From: Bacteroidota bacterium
GTDB lineage: Bacteria; Bacteroidota; Ignavibacteria; UBA10030; SZUA-254
Assembly (NCBI GenBank): GCA_036522515.1
Contig: DATDFQ010000006.1
Span: 1 to 64,000 of the forward strand
DNA: 64,000 nt
Reading direction: 5' to 3'
The notes under the pieces are model-generated. The model made no database searches, had not been told where the DNA came from, and saw only the letters and a list, made by a program, of their open reading frames with translations. The translations under genes were made by a program, and so were the position numbers. This document shows, in pieces, positions 1 to 9,700 of the stretch (the stretch's first letter is position 1; every line of letters starts with the position of its first letter).

Positions 1-101
1 CATCGATCCTCGGGCAGAGCAGATCTTCTAAACGAGGAGAAGTGTAAATCCCCACGTCAAAGTCTGATGAAACCCCTTTGGGGAAGTTCTCACACAGTCT
101 G

Positions 102-142
102 TCTGCGTGGGAACGCATACCGCGGCGCTCTGCGCCGCAACC
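102..142. repeat. Truncated palindromic intergenic repeat (CGC-TCT-GCG family)
   Basis: This 41-bp block contains the perfect hairpin GCGGCGC-TCT-GCGCCGC (122-138) and one arm of a second hairpin. It matches the reverse complement of 21163-21203 at 40 of 41 positions; the difference is at 118. It lies downstream of cydB. The rest of 1-145 shows only a small CCCC-TTT-GGGG hairpin (about 73-83) and no gene. Confidence 0.8.
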
Positions 143-145
143 CAG

Positions 146-1186
146 TCAGTAGCCTCCCTCTCCTGACGTCGCCTTCCCCCTGAACATCCGGTAGACGAAG
201 ACGAAGTACGCTCCGACAAGGCTCATCCCCGCGATCCACCAGGGGAGGCCGGTCGCGAGCGTGGAACCGTGTGCGGCAGCAGATTGGACGGTGAGCGTAT
301 CCCGGGGATCGATGGAGGAGGGGAGAAGAGCCGGATAGAGCCCGAATGCGGTGCTCGACAACATCGAGAAGATGAAGAGGGAAGAGCAGAAGAACGCCGC
401 GCGATCCGAACCCCGGCGCAAGCAGATACGGTTCCCGGCGAGGCCAAGCAGCCCTCCGAGGGGGAAAATGATTCCCCATGGATGCAACATGTAATTATCC
501 CAGATCCCCTGCCTGATCGAGGAGACGGCGACCAGAGCCGCGAGAGAGGTCGAGAGCATCAACCACCAGGCGGCGGAGGCGATCGAGCGGGAACGCTCAC
601 GGAGACCGCCTTCGCTCTTGATAGCCAGGAACGTCGCGCCGTGGACCGCCAGCGTGGAACAGGTGACCAACCCCATCAGGAGCGTGAACCAGTCGAGAAT
701 ACCGGCGTCCGGGACGACTGTAAATGTCGTCCAGAGAGGTTCGAAGAAGTAGCCGTCCTTCCCCAGCGGGACCCCGCGCACGACGTTCCCCAGGGCGGCG
801 CCGAGGAACAGCGCCAGAAGAAGGCTTGACACGGAGAAGACTGCGTCCCAGAACGACCTCCAGATGGGGTGATGGACCTGGTGCCGGAACTCGATCCCGA
901 GACCCCGGAGCATCAGTAACCATAACACGATCATCAGGGGGAGATAAAATCCGCTGAAACTGGACGAGTAGAGAAGGGGAAACGCGAAAAACATCGTTCC
1001 CCCCGCCGCGATGAGCCAGACTTCGTTGCCGTCCCAGAGGGGTGCGATGGAGTTCAGGATGATCCGCCTCTCCTCCTCGCTCTTCGCGAGGATCAAGTGG
1101 AGGGATCCGGCTCCGAGATCGAACCCATCGAGCACGGCGTACATGCAAAGCATGAAGGTCAGGAGCGCAAACCAGAGGGTTTCCAT
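146..1186 (-). CDS. cydB: Cytochrome bd ubiquinol oxidase subunit II
   Basis: Subunit II of cytochrome bd, the inner-membrane quinol oxidase that reduces O2 to water with high affinity. The N-terminus has the family signature around 'YAVLDGFDLG' and 'PLWDGNEVWLI', and hydrophobic membrane segments run throughout. The length (about 346 residues) is normal for CydB. It follows cydA after a gap of only about 8-14 bp, so the two are co-transcribed. Two starts are possible: ATG at 1186, used here, or an in-frame GTG at 1192. No small CydX-like ORF is visible downstream. It sits at the promoter-distal end of an array headed by a T9SS propeller protein, an unusual companion for an oxidase. The family assignment is secure. 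Confidence 0.95.
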   Translation of the reverse strand: METLWFALLTFMLCMYAVLDGFDLGAGSLHLILAKSEEERRIILNSIAPLWDGNEVWLIAAGGTMFFAFPLLYSSSFSGFYLPLMIVLWLLMLRGLGIEFRHQVHHPIWRSFWDAVFSVSSLLLALFLGAALGNVVRGVPLGKDGYFFEPLWTTFTVVPDAGILDWFTLLMGLVTCSTLAVHGATFLAIKSEGGLRERSRSIASAAWWLMLSTSLAALVAVSSIRQGIWDNYMLHPWGIIFPLGGLLGLAGNRICLRRGSDRAAFFCSSLFIFSMLSSTAFGLYPALLPSSIDPRDTLTVQSAAAHGSTLATGLPWWIAGMSLVGAYFVFVYRMFRGKATSGEGGY

Positions 1187-1200
1187 CGGCACGATCCCTG

Positions 1201-2544
1201 TCAGTCCGCGCCCGTATGCCCGGCATGGCCGTCCGGGCCTTGATTAATGCGCTTGACGACCAGAAAGAGAAACAGGACGCCGATCACGAAATAGATCCCG
1301 AGAAATCCGAGGAGCGTGAACATCCCGTTGCCCGCAGAAACTGTCGGCGACGTTCCGTGAGCGGTTCGCAGGAGGCCGTAGACGAGCCAGGGTTGCCTGC
1401 CGAGCTCGGCGGTGAGCCATCCGGCTGTGTTCGCGATATACGGAAAGGGGAATCCGAGCATCAGAATCCAGAGGGCCCACCGGGAGGAGAACAATCGCCT
1501 TTTCCAGAGGAGCGCCGAGCAGAGGAGGAGGATGCCGATAAAGATCGTCCCAAGCCCCACCATGATATGATAGCTGTAATAGAGGAGGGGGATATTGTCG
1601 GGCCACTCCTCGCGCGGGAAGGCGTCGAGCCCCTTCACTTCGGCCGACCACCGGTAGTACGTCAAAAAGCTGAGCAGCTTCGGGATGTGGAGCGGGTTGT
1701 CGATCTTCATCTGTTGCATATCCGGCTGCCCGACGATCACAAGCTCCGCCCCCTGTTTCGTTTGAAACAACCCCTCCATCGCCGCAAGAGTCGGAGGTTG
1801 ATAGAGAACGACATTCTTTCCCTGCCCGTCGCCCGTGGGGAAAAGGACGAGCAGAGCCGCCGTGAGGCCGGTGAGAACTCCCGTCCGCACAAATAGCTTT
1901 CCATACCCGGTGTCGCGCCCCGCGAGCAGATAATAGGATCCGACCGCCCCGACGACGAACGCCGCCGTCACCACCGAGCCCGCCATCGTATGCGCATACT
2001 GCCATCCGAGCCACGGGTTGGTGAGGAGCTCCGTCAGGCTCTCGAGCCGGAGATGGCCGTTCGGGAGAATGGAGTGCCCGACGGGATGCTGCATCCAGGC
2101 GTCTGTGGCGACGATGAAGAAGCCCGAGATCCACGACCCGATGAAAACGAGCAACGCGGTCGCAAAGTGCCCGGCCTGTCCCAGTCTCTTCTCGCCGAAG
2201 AGGAAAAGCCCCAGAAAGCTCGACTCCAGAAAAAACGAGAACACCCCCTCCATGGCGAGAGGCTGGCCGATGACTTCACCCGCATAGCTCGAGAATCTCG
2301 CCCAGTTCGTGCCGAACTGAAATTCCATCGGGATTCCGGTCACCACCCCCACGGCGAAGTTCACCGCGAAAATCTTCGCCCAGAATTGTGCTGCGCGGTT
2401 TGCCCGCTCGTCCTTCCTCCAGAGGGAAAGCCCCTTGAAAAGAACGATGATCAGGCTCAACCCCATCGTCAGCTGGGGAAACAGATAGTGGTAGGAGATT
2501 GTAAAGGCGAACTGGAGCCTGTCGACGATCAGAGCATCTTCCAT
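1201..2544 (-). CDS. cydA: Cytochrome bd ubiquinol oxidase subunit I
   Basis: Subunit I of cytochrome bd carries the haems and the quinol site in the inner membrane. The protein has the conserved His19 near the N-terminus (context 'ISYHYLFPQLT'), the haem-ligand region 'YAHTMAGSVV', and the C-terminal 'GRQPWLVYGLLRT' block. At 447 residues it is the short Q-loop type, shorter than the E. coli protein (about 520). A strong ribosome binding site (AGAGGAGGGAG) lies just before the ATG at 2544. It follows the small lipoprotein gene after 33 bp on the same strand, and cydB follows directly. I found no convincing promoter in the short gap, so read-through from upstream is likely. The enzyme suggests growth at low or fluctuating oxygen. 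Confidence 0.96.
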   Translation of the reverse strand: MEDALIVDRLQFAFTISYHYLFPQLTMGLSLIIVLFKGLSLWRKDERANRAAQFWAKIFAVNFAVGVVTGIPMEFQFGTNWARFSSYAGEVIGQPLAMEGVFSFFLESSFLGLFLFGEKRLGQAGHFATALLVFIGSWISGFFIVATDAWMQHPVGHSILPNGHLRLESLTELLTNPWLGWQYAHTMAGSVVTAAFVVGAVGSYYLLAGRDTGYGKLFVRTGVLTGLTAALLVLFPTGDGQGKNVVLYQPPTLAAMEGLFQTKQGAELVIVGQPDMQQMKIDNPLHIPKLLSFLTYYRWSAEVKGLDAFPREEWPDNIPLLYYSYHIMVGLGTIFIGILLLCSALLWKRRLFSSRWALWILMLGFPFPYIANTAGWLTAELGRQPWLVYGLLRTAHGTSPTVSAGNGMFTLLGFLGIYFVIGVLFLFLVVKRINQGPDGHAGHTGAD

Positions 2545-2577
2545 CTTGCGCTCCCTCCTCTTGAGGTCGACAGATTG

Positions 2578-3213
2578 TCAGGGAATGTAATAACCGGAAA
2601 CGCAGGTGAGGTCGAATCCGCCTCCGCTCACCTGAATCTGCCGTAGAGTATCGGGGAAGGGACCCCAGAGGGTCCCGGTAAAGGTCCCCTGAAGGCGCCG
2701 GGTCGTGCGGTTGTACGAGGAAAGGGTCACCGTTCCCGACCTGGGCACATAAATATCGTGAAAGGTGACGGAGTCTGAGAGCGCGAAATAGAGATAGGCC
2801 GCCTGTCCCGCTTGCTCGGCATTCGAAGGGGCGAAGGGGAAGTCGCCCGGATTCACCACGTTTGATGTTCCGTGGAGCGTCATCACGAGCCAGCGCTCGT
2901 TGAGTACTCCGCCGGCAAGATGATGGATATAGCCGGCCACCATCGCCCCGATCCTTCTCTGAAACACCATGGTGTCTCTCACGAACCCTCCGGCCCCCTG
3001 GCTGGAAGAATCGGTGGCGAATTGATCGCTCGGCTTGTACTTGCCGTTTACCGCGAATTCGCCTCCGCCTCCTTCGGCGCTGAAATTTAATGTGCCGGCA
3101 CCGTAATGGCCGATGGCGCTCGTCGTGTCGGCCGGAGTCTCCGGCGGGACGTCCTTATCCGCGCATCCGGGATACAGGACTATGAAGAGAGCGAGCAAAG
3201 CAAGTATTCTCAT
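2578..3213 (-). CDS. Small secreted lipoprotein of unknown function
   Basis: A 211-residue protein starting with a lipoprotein-type signal (MRILALLALFIVLYPGCADK, lipobox ending in the Cys at about residue 17). The mature part is rich in Gly, Ser and Thr with alternating beta-strand-like sequence, and ends with a pattern 'GGFDLTCVSGYYIP' seen in FCB-group lipoproteins of unknown role. The reading frame stays open further upstream to 3303, but the ATG at 3213 gives the signal peptide. That ATG overlaps the stop of the upstream propeller gene by 4 bp (ATGA), a strong sign of translational coupling. The function is not recognisable; coupling to the propeller protein suggests a surface or periplasmic accessory role. 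Confidence 0.75.
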   Translation of the reverse strand: MRILALLALFIVLYPGCADKDVPPETPADTTSAIGHYGAGTLNFSAEGGGGEFAVNGKYKPSDQFATDSSSQGAGGFVRDTMVFQRRIGAMVAGYIHHLAGGVLNERWLVMTLHGTSNVVNPGDFPFAPSNAEQAGQAAYLYFALSDSVTFHDIYVPRSGTVTLSSYNRTTRRLQGTFTGTLWGPFPDTLRQIQVSGGGFDLTCVSGYYIP

Positions 3214-6200
3214 CGCAGGAGAACCATTTTTTTCACGGCGGTGTTCGGTCCCGCCACAAGGCGGTACGTGTAGACCCCCGTGGGCAGGCTGACCGCGTCC
3301 CACACCACCTCATGGAATCCGGGCTCCATCCTCTCCTGCACAAGAGTGGCGACCTCTCTGCCGAGCAGGTCGTACACCTTGAGCGTCACAAGCCCGCCGG
3401 TTCCGCCCGATGCGGGATCCCCGGTCAAAGCCGGTATGGAAAACTCGATTCGAGTCGAAGGATTGAATGGGTTCGGCGAATTCTGAAAGAGCGAGAAGCT
3501 CGCCGGAAGCCCGCTCCCCTCCTGCAGAGGGACCGGTCTCAGCAGGACGGACGTCATGTTTGCGTTTTGGATCGTGACCAGTCCGGTATCTCCCGAGACG
3601 GTCGCGATGATCCCGCCCGATTCAGTCTCGAGCCTGTATTTCAATCGATCGGAATCGCGGAGAGACCATGTGACGGAGAGCGGAGAGCCGGTGGAATGAA
3701 GGAGGATTCTTCCGGGCCGGAATGGGAGCGCGGAGGAAGCGAAGAAATACGCATCGTGGTCGCCCTGAAATCTGGCGTCAAAGCAACCCTCCGGGGGAAC
3801 CGGGGGGAGGGCGTGGTCGTCCGACACATCGGGGTTCACCCCCACCCTGAAATAGAGAGGTTGATCGTTCCCGTTCGAATCGGAAAAGGTGAGGGTGTTT
3901 AACGACTCGAAGCCTTTCGGATGGGGACTCACCCCGGAACCGGCAGTCGCGGCGCCGCTGTGCAAGATGAGATTCCCCGCCTGGGAGAGTTTTACCCAGT
4001 ACCCCTGGCCGGGGGCAAGGACGCTCACCGTCCCGTAGGCGTGATAATATCCAAAAAAATGGGAGACGATCAGCCCGGGAGGATCCGTCGAAATAGCGGT
4101 CGTCACGAGGGAATCGCTTATCGTGCCGAACATATTCCATCCTGCCTGCAGGGCGAGCGTATCGTCGTGGCTCGGCGTTCCGGTCACCCAGAGAGTCTGA
4201 GGCGCCCGGAATTTGATCCAGTACGCCATGCCCGGACTCAGCGTGTCGAGCACGATATACGCGCCGGCGAACGCATAGGGCGGCGAGCTTGCCGTCGGAT
4301 AGACATCCGCCGCCCGCGGGGCATCCGGCCGGAGCGGAAGAGAGAGGGTATTCCAGCCCTTTACGACGCCGCACGGAACTGCACCGGCGGCATAGTTTCC
4401 GAAGGAGCCGTCAAAGGAGGAAGAGGCGCCCGAAAGGGTGGCGCTATAGAACAGTGTCGGCGGGGCGGTCTGTGTCCACGACTGCCGGACCGTCTCGCTC
4501 AGAGTATAGGAGCCCAGCAGGAGGTTCTCGAACGTGAACGTGCCATCCGGAGACGATACGACAGAATCCGAAACCGGCCCCTGGATTCTTACTTTCCATC
4601 CTCCGAGTGTGGAATCGCCCGCGTCGTAACCGCCGTTGTTGTTCCGGTCGAAATAGACAATCCCCGTGATGGATCCGGAATGCAGGTTGAGCGTGTCGTC
4701 GATGATCGTTCCAAAGTCGCCGCAGGCCCACGTTCTCCCTGCACCGGGGGTGGAGAGGCCGAACAAGCTGTTCAGCGTCCGGCTATACTGGAGCCCCCAG
4801 TGCAAACCCGCATCGGAGGTATGGAGGATGGTCCCCTGGTCCCCGGCGATGAAAATCTCCGATGAAGTCACATGAGCGATCGAGAAGAGGGGGACATCGA
4901 CCCCGCTCGGCTGCGTCTGCCAGGATGCCCCGGCATTGCTCGTGTGAAGGATGACGCCCGAGTCTCCCACGGCCCAGCCGTTATTTGGATCGGGGAAGGA
5001 ACACCAGAACAGCGCGTGAATTGTGCCCGACGTCTGCGGAGTCCACGAGGTTCCGCCGTTCGTCGTCCGGAGGATGTACCCCTGCTCACCCACGGCCCAA
5101 CCGTTCTGCGCGTTCGGAAACGAAACGCCGTAGAGGATATGCGGCACACCGTTAAACTGAACGCTCCATGAAGCCCCCGCATTCGTCGAGTTCAGGATCA
5201 CGCCGGTCAGGCCGTTTGCCTCACCCCCGACGATCCAGCCCGCGGAGGGCGTGCCGAAGGTGATTCCGAAGAGGGAGTGCGTCACCCCGCTCGGCTCCGT
5301 CGTCCAGTTGGTTCCGTCGGACGTCCGGATGATCGTGCCGTTGTCTCCCACCGCCCAGCCATGGTCCGCGTCGATAAACTTCACTCCATAGCAGGAGACC
5401 GACGGAGCGGGAGAGACCTGTTGAGTCCAGGTCGAGCCGGCATCGGTGGTCCGAAGGATCAGCCCGGTCTGCCCGACGGCCACGCCCACGGCGGGGGTGG
5501 GGACATCGATCCAGTTCGCGCTGAGGCGGGACCCGATATCGACCGAGCTCCAGGCGGTCCCGCCGTTCGTCGATTGAATGATCTTGCCGACCTCTCCCAC
5601 CGCCCAGAGAGTACCCCCGACGCGGGCGATTCCGCTGTAATCTTCGCCGTCCCCGATGACGACGGTCGACCACGACAGACCGCCGTTGATCGTCCGGAGC
5701 ACCTTGCTTCCGTCGCCGACCATCCAGCCGACGAACGAGTTCTGCATGAGAATTTGATTCAGATTCTCGGCGTCTCCCGAGCTGACCGCCGGCCACGTCG
5801 CCCCCCCGTCGGTGGTCCTGTAGAGCTCGCCTCCGCTCCCCGCGATGAACCCCAGGAGGGAATCGACGAACGCAACCGTGAGATAGGAAGCGGAGATCCC
5901 GGAGCCGACCACTCTGGCGAGCCAGGTGAGGCCGCCGTCGGTCGTGTGATAGACCTTCCGGCTCGCGCCCACGGCCCAGCCCTGGGTGGAGTTGACGAAA
6001 GCGAGGGCGTTCAAAACGGTGTTTGGATTCGCGACCTGGTGCTGGACGCTCCATGTCGTTCCGCCGTCGCTCGTGTGCAGGATTACTTCGTTGTCTCCGG
6101 CGGCCCATCCGTTGAACGAGTCGCGGAAGAGAATGGCGTTAAGACCCCCCTGGATACCGCTCTCTTGTTCGATCCAGTCGTCCCCGCTGTCCGTGGTATG

Positions 6201-6500
6201 CAGGATGACGCCGTTATCTCCGGCAGCCCATCCTTCCTCGAGGCTGATCATCGAAATGGCAAGGATATTGTCGGTTCTTGCGAACTCCTGTTCGTACCAG
6301 CTCGCGCCGCCGTTGGTCGTGTGCACGATTGTTCCGTACTCCCCCACAGCCCAGCCGTTTGAGGCGTCGATGAACTGCACGTCGCGAAGGGAATTGCCCT
6401 GGGGAAGGGGGGACTGCCAGTTCCATTCCGCCTCGAGGGGAACTGCAGCGAGTAGGAGTATCCCTCCAAACGTCACACGGACCAGTGCCGCTGCTGTCAT
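3210..6500 (-). CDS. T9SS-secreted double beta-propeller protein (YCF48/BNR-like), copy 1
   Basis: A 1096-residue secreted protein. After an N-terminal signal peptide I count 14 copies of a blade motif of the form 'GWAVGxxGxIxHTTxGGxxW' (about residues 30-600), which fits two seven-bladed YCF48/BNR-type propellers. An SdrD-B/SpaA-like beta domain follows (about 608-690; start 'GIVYFDRNNNGGYDAGD'). Then come two modules with 'GWN..' and 'GYWVK' motifs (about 700-870) and a T9SS type A sorting domain (about 1003-1096; 'NSPNPFNPSTRIEF'). It is therefore exported by T9SS to the surface or medium. A promoter-like sequence lies at 6568-6596, and the stop overlaps the next gene. The closest relative is the neighbouring paralogue at 6742-10056. 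The binding partner is unknown; adhesin-like or binding roles are inference. Confidence 0.9.
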   Translation of the reverse strand: MTAAALVRVTFGGILLLAAVPLEAEWNWQSPLPQGNSLRDVQFIDASNGWAVGEYGTIVHTTNGGASWYEQEFARTDNILAISMISLEEGWAAGDNGVILHTTDSGDDWIEQESGIQGGLNAILFRDSFNGWAAGDNEVILHTSDGGTTWSVQHQVANPNTVLNALAFVNSTQGWAVGASRKVYHTTDGGLTWLARVVGSGISASYLTVAFVDSLLGFIAGSGGELYRTTDGGATWPAVSSGDAENLNQILMQNSFVGWMVGDGSKVLRTINGGLSWSTVVIGDGEDYSGIARVGGTLWAVGEVGKIIQSTNGGTAWSSVDIGSRLSANWIDVPTPAVGVAVGQTGLILRTTDAGSTWTQQVSPAPSVSCYGVKFIDADHGWAVGDNGTIIRTSDGTNWTTEPSGVTHSLFGITFGTPSAGWIVGGEANGLTGVILNSTNAGASWSVQFNGVPHILYGVSFPNAQNGWAVGEQGYILRTTNGGTSWTPQTSGTIHALFWCSFPDPNNGWAVGDSGVILHTSNAGASWQTQPSGVDVPLFSIAHVTSSEIFIAGDQGTILHTSDAGLHWGLQYSRTLNSLFGLSTPGAGRTWACGDFGTIIDDTLNLHSGSITGIVYFDRNNNGGYDAGDSTLGGWKVRIQGPVSDSVVSSPDGTFTFENLLLGSYTLSETVRQSWTQTAPPTLFYSATLSGASSSFDGSFGNYAAGAVPCGVVKGWNTLSLPLRPDAPRAADVYPTASSPPYAFAGAYIVLDTLSPGMAYWIKFRAPQTLWVTGTPSHDDTLALQAGWNMFGTISDSLVTTAISTDPPGLIVSHFFGYYHAYGTVSVLAPGQGYWVKLSQAGNLILHSGAATAGSGVSPHPKGFESLNTLTFSDSNGNDQPLYFRVGVNPDVSDDHALPPVPPEGCFDARFQGDHDAYFFASSALPFRPGRILLHSTGSPLSVTWSLRDSDRLKYRLETESGGIIATVSGDTGLVTIQNANMTSVLLRPVPLQEGSGLPASFSLFQNSPNPFNPSTRIEFSIPALTGDPASGGTGGLVTLKVYDLLGREVATLVQERMEPGFHEVVWDAVSLPTGVYTYRLVAGPNTAVKKMVLLR

Positions 6501-6567
6501 ACGTTGGACTCTCGTACTTTAAGGCAAACGATATCGTGCGGGGGGATTTGTATTGTGTTTCCGTTAG

Positions 6568-6596
6568 AAGATACAATTTATTCCCGGATGTTTCAA
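6568..6596 (-). promoter_or_regulatory. Predicted promoter for the propeller-lipoprotein-cydAB array
   Basis: On the minus strand this reads TTGAAA, 17 bp, TATCTT. The expected start of transcription is near 6560, leaving a leader of about 60 nt before the ATG at 6500. The 6501-6741 intergenic stretch shows no gene. Confidence 0.55.
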
Positions 6597-6741
6597 GTTT
6601 AAAAAAGGGATATCGGGAATCATGAAACAATTTTAATGCGGAGATACGGGCCGGCCGCAATCTCAATAACAGAGCGCAAAATCGGAACTTTTTAAGCGCC
6701 TGACGGAATGATGATCCAGTCTGATCAGGGGCCCGCAGTTC

Positions 6742-9700
6742 TTATTTCATCAGGACCATTTTTTTCACGGCGGAGCGCGATCCCGCGGTGAGACGATAGA
6801 GGTAGATTCCGCTCGGAACACTTGAGGCGTTCCATACGGCCTCATAGACCCCGGGCTGCTTCTCCTCATCCACCAGTGTTGCGATTTCTCTCCCCAGGAC
6901 ATCATAGACTTTCAGTTGAACTCGTCCTGCGCTTCCCGCCCGGGCGGCCTGCTGAACTGAAGGTTGCCGGTCGTCCTGAGAGGGAACCGAGAATCTTACG
7001 CGGGTTGCAGGGTTGAACGGGTTCGGTGAATTCTGGGAAAGTGAAAATCCGATCGGAATACCGCCGTTACCCCGGTCAACGGCGGGCGTCAGCACGACAG
7101 CGGGGATTTGCCGGTTTCTCAAAATGAAAAGTCCGGTATCGGAGGAGATTGCCGCGAGGACCTCCCCCGATTCGGTCCGAAGTTCGTAGCGCATCCGGTT
7201 CTCATTCCTCCGGGACCAGTTGAAGCGAAGCGGAAGCGCATAGGAGCGAAGGCGGATCGTCCCTCTACCTGCCCGGACCTCGTCCGGGGAGAATAGGACC
7301 GCGTCGCTGTTGTCCGGAAATCTGGCGTCGAAGCAGTCGCCCGGGGGCAGGGGAGGGAGCGCGTGCTCGCCCGTCAACTTCAGATTCTCCCGGGTCGCGA
7401 AATAGAGCGTCTGGTGATTTCCGCGCGCGTCCGAGACTGTCATCCTGTTAAGGAGATTCGATCCGTCGTCCGGGAGGGCCCGAGATCCTGGGCCGGAGGC
7501 GGCGTCCCGCGGACCCGCCCGCAGCACGAGCGAACCCGTTTGCGAGAATTTTACCCAGTACCCCTGGCCGGGGACCAGGACATCGGTCGGCGCATACCCC
7601 TGGTTATACCCGAAGAAATGCGAAGCGATCAGGCCGGGCGGTTCGGTGATGACCCCCGCCGCCGAGACGGTATCGCTGACTGTACCGATCATGTTCCACC
7701 CCTGTTCGAGGCCGAGCGTGTCGTGGCGGTTGGACGTCCCGGAGAGCCAGAGAGTCTGCGGTCCGGGGAACTTTAGCCAATACGCCATTCCGGGGTTGAT
7801 CGTATCCAGGAGATAATAGCTCCCCGCATAACCGAACGCGGGAGAGGTTGCAGTCGGATACACGGCCGTTTCCCGAGGGTCTTGAACCAGAAGAGGGAGA
7901 GAGAGGACGTTCCAGCCTCCGTTAACCTTGTACGGTGCCGCCCCCGCCGCAAAATTCCCGAACAGTCCGGTGAAGAAGGGCCCGTTTGCCGCGAGCGTGA
8001 AGCTGAAAGAGCCGGCAGGGGAGGTTTGCGTCCACGACTCTCTCACCGCTTCGCTCAGCGTGTATGATCCCAATGGAAGGTTTTCAAAAATAAATGTTCC
8101 ATCCTGCCTCGTCAACGCCGAGTCTGGTACCGGTCCGTCGATTTTCACCTTCCATCCGCCCATCCCGGAATCCCCGGCGTTGTAGTTTCCGTCGTTATTG
8201 GCATCGAAGTAGACCATACCGTTGATGGTCCCGAGCGGCGAGTGCAACGAGTCCCGGACGACGGTCCCGTAATCTCCGCAGGCCCACACCGCACCCGTCC
8301 CGGGTGTGGCAACCCCGAACAGGCTATGGGCGGTGCGGCTGTACTCAGCCACCCAGTGAGCCCCCGCGTCGTACGTATGCAGGATCGTGCCCTCGTCGGC
8401 GGCGATGTACTCCTCGGACGAATTCACGTGCGCCATTGAATAGAGCGTAGTCGTAACTCCGCTCGCCTGGGCATGCCAGGACGATCCACCGTCGCTCGTA
8501 TGCAGAATGACTCCCGAATCTCCCACCGCCCAGCCGTTTTTCGGGTCGGGGAAGGAACACCAGAAGAGTGCCGCCGCGGTCCCTGACGACTCCGTCGACC
8601 AGGTGGTTCCCCCGTTCGTCGTACGAAGTATGTATCCTTCTTCTCCCACGGCCCAACCGTTCTGAGCGTCGGGGAAGGAAACCCCATAGAGGATGCGCGG
8701 CACGCCGCTGTACTGTACGTTCCAGGAAGCCCCCGCATCGGTCGAGTGCAGAATCACGCCGGTGAAACCCGCGGCCTCGCCGCCGACGATCCATCCTGCC
8801 GAACCGGTTCCAAAGGTAACGCCGAACAGCGAATGGGGGACGCCGCTCTGCTGCGTCGCCCAGTTCACTCCGTCCGTCGTGCGGAAAATTGCTCCATTGT
8901 CGCCCACCGCCCAGCCGTGATCGGCGTCTGTGAATTTTACCCCGTAGCATGAAACCGAAGGGGACGGCGAGGTCTGTTCGGCCCAGGTGGAGCCTCCGTC
9001 GATTGTACGGAGAATCAGACCCGTTTGCCCGACGGCGACACCCACGGTCGGGGTCGGAGTATCGATCCAGTTCGCGCTCAAGCGGGACCCGGCATCGACC
9101 GAACTCCATGCAGTCCCGCCGTTGCTGGATTGGATGATCTTGCCGACCTCTCCCACCGCCCAGAGCATACCGCCCACGCGCGCGAGGCCGTTGTAATCCT
9201 CGCCGTCTCCGATCATGACCGTCGACCAGGAGAGGCCCCCGTTGATCGTGCGAAGCACTTTGCTCCCGTCGCCGACCATCCAGCCGACAAAGGAGTTCTG
9301 CATCAGGATTTGGTTGAGGTTTGAGGCGTCTCCGGAGCTTGCCGCCGGCCAGGTAAGCCCGCCGTCGGTAGTCCGGTACAATTCTCCGCCTGTCCCGGCG
9401 ATGAAGCCGAGCGCCGAATCTATGAACGCGACGCTCAGGTACGAGGCGGTGACCCCTGAACCGACAGGTTTGAGAAGCCAGGTTGCCCCGCCGTCACTCG
9501 TGTGGTAGACTCTTCGACCCGCCCCAACAACCCATCCCTCGCTCGGGCTCACAAAAGCGAGAGCGTTCAGGACGCTGTTCGGATTAAAGACCTGGTGCCG
9601 GATGCTCCATGTCGCGCCTCCATCGGTGGTATGCAGGATTACCTCGTTATCGCCCGCGGCCCACCCGTTCAGGGGATCGCGGAAGAGAATGGAATTGAGC

